Shown here in pieces: positions 61,383-64,000 of a stretch of 64,000 nucleotides of DNA (the first letter of the stretch is position 1; every line of letters begins with the position of its first letter). The position numbers and the translations under genes are program-made. Location: contig NZ_JPRO01000003.1 of NCBI RefSeq assembly GCF_000737785.1, positions 248,001 through 312,000 on the forward strand. Reading direction: 5' to 3'. Under the pieces are notes generated by a model, which was given only the letters and a program-made list of their open reading frames with translations, was not told the origin of the DNA and ran no database searches. The stretch is from Chryseobacterium luteum (lineage in GTDB: Bacteria; Bacteroidota; Bacteroidia; Flavobacteriales; Weeksellaceae).

Positions 61383-62114
61383 ATGAACGAAAGCTGGATG
61401 CAAAAATGGGAAGAGGTAAAAGATATCCTTACATGTCCCGTAGATTTGGAAACCTATTTTACTTCGGATGAAATTATGGAGCAGAAAATGGAGGTGATGG
61501 ACATAGGAAACGTTTCCCTGCCGTCCGGAAAAGTAATCGTAAGAGATCCTTTGGTGTTTCTGAATGCAGGAGAAAAACCCTATTTCCTTCAGGCTCCGAA
61601 AGGAGATTTTCCGGTAAGAATCGCTGTCGTAAAGTCAGAAGAATGGGGTAACCGCTATGCTGCCGTAAAAGTGGAATTCACCAAAGAAAAACCTGTTCTG
61701 TACAGGGAAGCGCTGATCGGGATAGAAAATCTTGAAGATTTAAATGAAGGAGACTATTTCGGATTCATGGTAGATGCCGGGCTGGGCTGCATTACCGATG
61801 CTGAAGTGCTTCCTCATTTTGATAAATTCCTTACCAGTGTGAACGTGGAGAATGTTTATGATGATTATTTTGCAGAACAGTTTGCACAGAGCTACAGAGA
61901 ACATCCGGAAAACCAAAGAGAGCTGGGAGACTGGATCAACTGGAAAATTCCCAATACAGACTATCATATCCCGATGTTTGCAAGCGGTTTCGGAGACGGA
62001 GGATATCCCGTTTATTTCGCATATGATGAAAAAGGGGAGATCTGCGGACTTTATATCCAGTTTATAGATATTGAGCTGGCATTGTCTGATGATGAGGACG
62101 AAGATGAAGAATAA
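61383..62114 (+). CDS. DUF4241 domain-containing protein
   Basis: The protein has 243 residues. The DUF4241 pattern is visible: VSLPSGKVIVRDPLVFLNAGEKPYFLQAPKGDFPVRIAVV in the first third and FGFMVDAGLGCITDAEV in the middle. An acidic tail (DDEDEDEE) ends the protein. No signal peptide is present, so it is probably cytosolic. The function is unknown. It overlaps the following SMUG2 gene by 11 bp and follows the SUKH gene, which suggests a single transcript. Confidence 0.85.
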   Translation: MNESWMQKWEEVKDILTCPVDLETYFTSDEIMEQKMEVMDIGNVSLPSGKVIVRDPLVFLNAGEKPYFLQAPKGDFPVRIAVVKSEEWGNRYAAVKVEFTKEKPVLYREALIGIENLEDLNEGDYFGFMVDAGLGCITDAEVLPHFDKFLTSVNVENVYDDYFAEQFAQSYREHPENQRELGDWINWKIPNTDYHIPMFASGFGDGGYPVYFAYDEKGEICGLYIQFIDIELALSDDEDEDEE

Positions 62115-62793
62115 AACCTTTGCCGATAAAGTCATAGAATTCAATAAAAACCTGCAGTTTTCAGGAGATCTTCCTGATGGCTTTGAGGTCATGAACCCAT
62201 ATCTGGACAATCCGGAAACCATGACTGTCATGCAGGAATTTTATCATAAATACTACAATGATCTGCAAACGAGGAAGTTTGTTATTGGCATCAATCCCAG
62301 CAGGCATGGAGCAGGCGTGACGGGCGTTCCGTTTACCGATACCAAAAGGCTGGAAGCTGTCTGCGGAATCAAAATGCATTCGGCATACACCCATGAAGTT
62401 TCCTCGGTTTTCATATACGATATGATTGCTGAATATGGTGGTGCAGAGGAATTTTACAAAGATATTTATATCAATTCACCCTTTCCGCTGGCCATCGTAA
62501 GAAAAACAAAAAACGGATGGCTGAACGCGAATTATTATGATGATAACAAACTCTTTCAGGCAGTAAAAGATTTTATGATCGATTCTCTGAAAAAGCATAT
62601 CAGCCTGGGGGTAGATACCTCCGAAGTCTTCGTGCTCGGGAAAAAGAATGCAGAATTTATTTCAAAACTTAATAAGGAAGCTAATCTCTTTGAGAAAATG
62701 ACGGTTTTGGAACATCCGAGATATATCCAGCAGTATAAATCTAAGGAGAAGCAATTGTATATTGACAAATATATTTTAGCGCTGAAAAAATGA
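62104..62793 (+). CDS. SMUG2-type uracil-DNA glycosylase family protein
   Basis: The start at 62104 (MKNKTFADKV, 229 residues) fits best. Frames beginning at 62071 lie deep in the previous gene. The signature FVIGINPSRHGAGVTGVPFTD corresponds to the uracil-binding motif of the SMUG2 branch. EHPRYIQQYKSKE is the likely C-terminal motif. It would excise uracil or oxidised pyrimidines from DNA. The ATG overlaps the DUF4241 stop by 11 bp, so translation is coupled. It is closed by a strong terminator. Confidence 0.88.
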   Translation: MKNKTFADKVIEFNKNLQFSGDLPDGFEVMNPYLDNPETMTVMQEFYHKYYNDLQTRKFVIGINPSRHGAGVTGVPFTDTKRLEAVCGIKMHSAYTHEVSSVFIYDMIAEYGGAEEFYKDIYINSPFPLAIVRKTKNGWLNANYYDDNKLFQAVKDFMIDSLKKHISLGVDTSEVFVLGKKNAEFISKLNKEANLFEKMTVLEHPRYIQQYKSKEKQLYIDKYILALKK

Positions 62794-62823
62794 AAATCCC
62801 CGGAAAAATCTTCCGGGGATTTT
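62793..62823 (+). terminator. Terminator after the SMUG2 gene
   Basis: AAAATCCCCGGAA pairs with TTCCGGGGATTTT around AAATC. It starts at the stop codon. Confidence 0.9.
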
Positions 62824-62892
62824 GCATGGATATAATTTAAAATCTTTTTTTCTTACGAATATTAGCTTTTACCTATGATAAATGGTCTGTAA

Positions 62893-63714
62893 TTACCTCT
62901 TAATAACTTTATAAGATTCTGATGCCGATTTTATCATATATACTCCTTTCGGAAGTTCCGAAATATCAGTTTCGTTAACACCTTTTCCTGCTTCGATGGT
63001 TTTTACCAACTGTCCGGACTGGCTGTAGACTTCAAATTTAGTGTTTTCAACAGTCTTAATTGTAAGCGGGCCATTCGTAGGATTCGGATAGATAGTGGCT
63101 TCTTTCTGAGGAGTTTTTACTTCATTAGCCGCCAATACAGTTCCGGTGTCTTTTACCCATGTGAAGGCATCAAAACCTGCATATCTGAATGCTCCGCCTA
63201 AAGTCAGCACGAGTTCATCAATGATGATATTCGAATAATTCTGACCGTTTAAATTAGTGAGATCGATAAGAGAGTATCCGTTCGTAGGTGTCATAGAAGT
63301 AACAAAACCTACAGATTTTGTCTGTGTAAACTTAATCACTCCGCTCAGCTTTCCTGTAACAGTCAATGTTCCCTGTACCCCCAAAGTTAAATTAAGAGAA
63401 GACAGATACATCCAGAACCGGTTTACCTTAAACAGATTGGATGTGGTTTTAATACTGAAAGACGGCGGAAATGAAGCATCATTAGAGTTATCAATATACC
63501 TGTTGTCAACTGATGTTCCGTTCCAGCCCGTAGCCGGATAGTTACCCTGGATGTCAAAAGTTCCTACGTGAGAGATGATGTTGAATATCACTCCGTTATC
63601 TGTAAAACTTGGACTTCCGTGAGATTCCGTTTCAAATTGTTCCGTACTGGTCTGCCCAAAAGAAAATGAAGCTATGAACAGACTACAAATGATTAAAAAA
63701 ATAGATCTTTTCAT
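62893..63714 (-). CDS. T9SS-secreted protein with type A sorting domain
   Basis: The protein has 273 residues. Signal peptide IFLIICSLFIASFSFGQ is followed by a beta-rich region (about 20-195) with a pattern of a jelly-roll domain (NLTLGVQGTLTVTGKLSG, IIIDELVLTLGG). The C-terminal 75 residues are a type A sorting domain (IYPNPTNGPLTIKTVENTKFEVYSQSGQLVKTI, GVYMIKSASESYKVIKR). It is exported by the type IX system and either anchored or released. The binding target is unknown. It starts 25 bp downstream of the collar-domain gene. Confidence 0.88.
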   Translation of the reverse strand: MKRSIFLIICSLFIASFSFGQTSTEQFETESHGSPSFTDNGVIFNIISHVGTFDIQGNYPATGWNGTSVDNRYIDNSNDASFPPSFSIKTTSNLFKVNRFWMYLSSLNLTLGVQGTLTVTGKLSGVIKFTQTKSVGFVTSMTPTNGYSLIDLTNLNGQNYSNIIIDELVLTLGGAFRYAGFDAFTWVKDTGTVLAANEVKTPQKEATIYPNPTNGPLTIKTVENTKFEVYSQSGQLVKTIEAGKGVNETDISELPKGVYMIKSASESYKVIKR

Positions 63715-63738
63715 GATTTAGGTTTTAAATTCGTTGTT

Positions 63739-64000
63739 TTAGTTTTTTGGAGGATAAATTCCCTCTACACATATGATATAGTTAAGGGCTAAATAAGGCG
63801 GCATATTATTCACCGGAAGGTTTTGTCCGATGTATGATATAGATTTAGCATTAAGAGCAGTATCAGGATCAGCGGCTGCAAAACTGGGCACAGCATTGAA
63901 ATCCCGGCCTACCTGAGTTCCTGTTTTTGCTATAGATGTGGTGGCTGAGGGAGTAGAATCCGTAGAATTTACATTGGCAACTTTCAGCTGAAACCCTGAA
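63739..64000 (-). CDS. C-terminal part of a phage tail collar / microcystin-dependent-like protein (5' end outside window)
   Basis: An open frame enters from the right edge and ends TAA at 63739-63741, giving about 86 residues here. Its end (NLPVNNMPPYLALNYIICVEGIYPPKN) is the typical C-terminus of tail collar domain proteins. In Bacteroidota such proteins are also found outside phages, often in small groups. No other phage gene is visible in the window. It may form a transcript with the T9SS gene downstream (25 bp). Confidence 0.8.
   Translation of the reverse strand, partial: SGFQLKVANVNSTDSTPSATTSIAKTGTQVGRDFNAVPSFAAADPDTALNAKSISYIGQNLPVNNMPPYLALNYIICVEGIYPPKN

Noticed and set aside
63739..64000. 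Prophage at the right edge
   Set aside because: Only one collar-type domain is visible and such proteins occur outside phages in this phylum; no capsid, terminase or integrase gene is seen.

Overview
The window looks like chromosome of a Chryseobacterium-like member of the Weeksellaceae (Bacteroidota). The signs are moderately AT-rich DNA, promoters of the TTTG-N19-21-TAnnTTTG type, two proteins with type IX secretion C-terminal sorting domains, a GLPGLI-family relic, an outer-membrane beta-barrel receptor, bacillithiol synthesis (BshA), DUF2851/DUF4254/DUF4292 proteins and short peptides with double-glycine leaders. No rRNA, tRNA, CRISPR array or complete insertion sequence was found.

Left part (1-26.7 kb). 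A tandem array of three related secreted proteins (the first cut by the window edge) is followed by a SIMPL protein. A leftward block carries GNAT, PspC, DUF2851, bshA and a GH3 N-acetylhexosaminidase. After a lone lipoprotein comes a second leftward envelope block: ribA, a lipoprotein, DUF4254, tatA, an EnvC-like LytM protein, a DUF4292 lipoprotein, a sugar-nucleotide transferase and a flippase. Then come pyrC, a divergent azoreductase/HxlR pair, an AraC regulator with an aldo/keto reductase, a GH92 mannosidase gene broken by a homopolymer frameshift, a dienoyl-CoA-reductase-like SDR and an M1 peptidase.

Middle (26.7-41.7 kb). An OmpR-type two-component system lies beside a truncated GLPGLI gene and an outer-membrane receptor. 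Both of those are preceded by the same module: three ATTAACC repeats with 11-bp period, 21 bp, then GATTTTTG. This is probably the regulator's binding site. A second M1 peptidase and an M43 metalloprotease follow. A four-gene leftward operon then encodes a cytosolic protein of unknown function, a 7-TM protein, a HisKA_3 kinase and a LuxR regulator. Immediately upstream of it are two unlisted Cys-rich double-glycine-leader peptides, then clpB.

Right part (41.7-64 kb). A TetR regulator precedes a long phenylacetate operon in the order paaK-E-A-[T9SS repeat protein]-B-C-D-G-H-I-J-Y-[REP-associated transposase]-[esterase]-Z. Most spacers between its genes carry imperfect palindromes, which fall into four sequence families. 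The operon ends at a strong terminator. Beyond it are a third leader-type peptide, a second REP-associated transposase containing a REP palindrome inside its reading frame, a SUKH/DUF4241/SMUG2 trio, a T9SS cargo protein and the end of a tail-collar protein cut by the window edge.

The most unusual structure is repetitive. Four 33-bp palindromes share a 15-3-15 layout, and two of them bracket one transposase. Several other families of small imperfect palindromes sit almost only in gene spacers.
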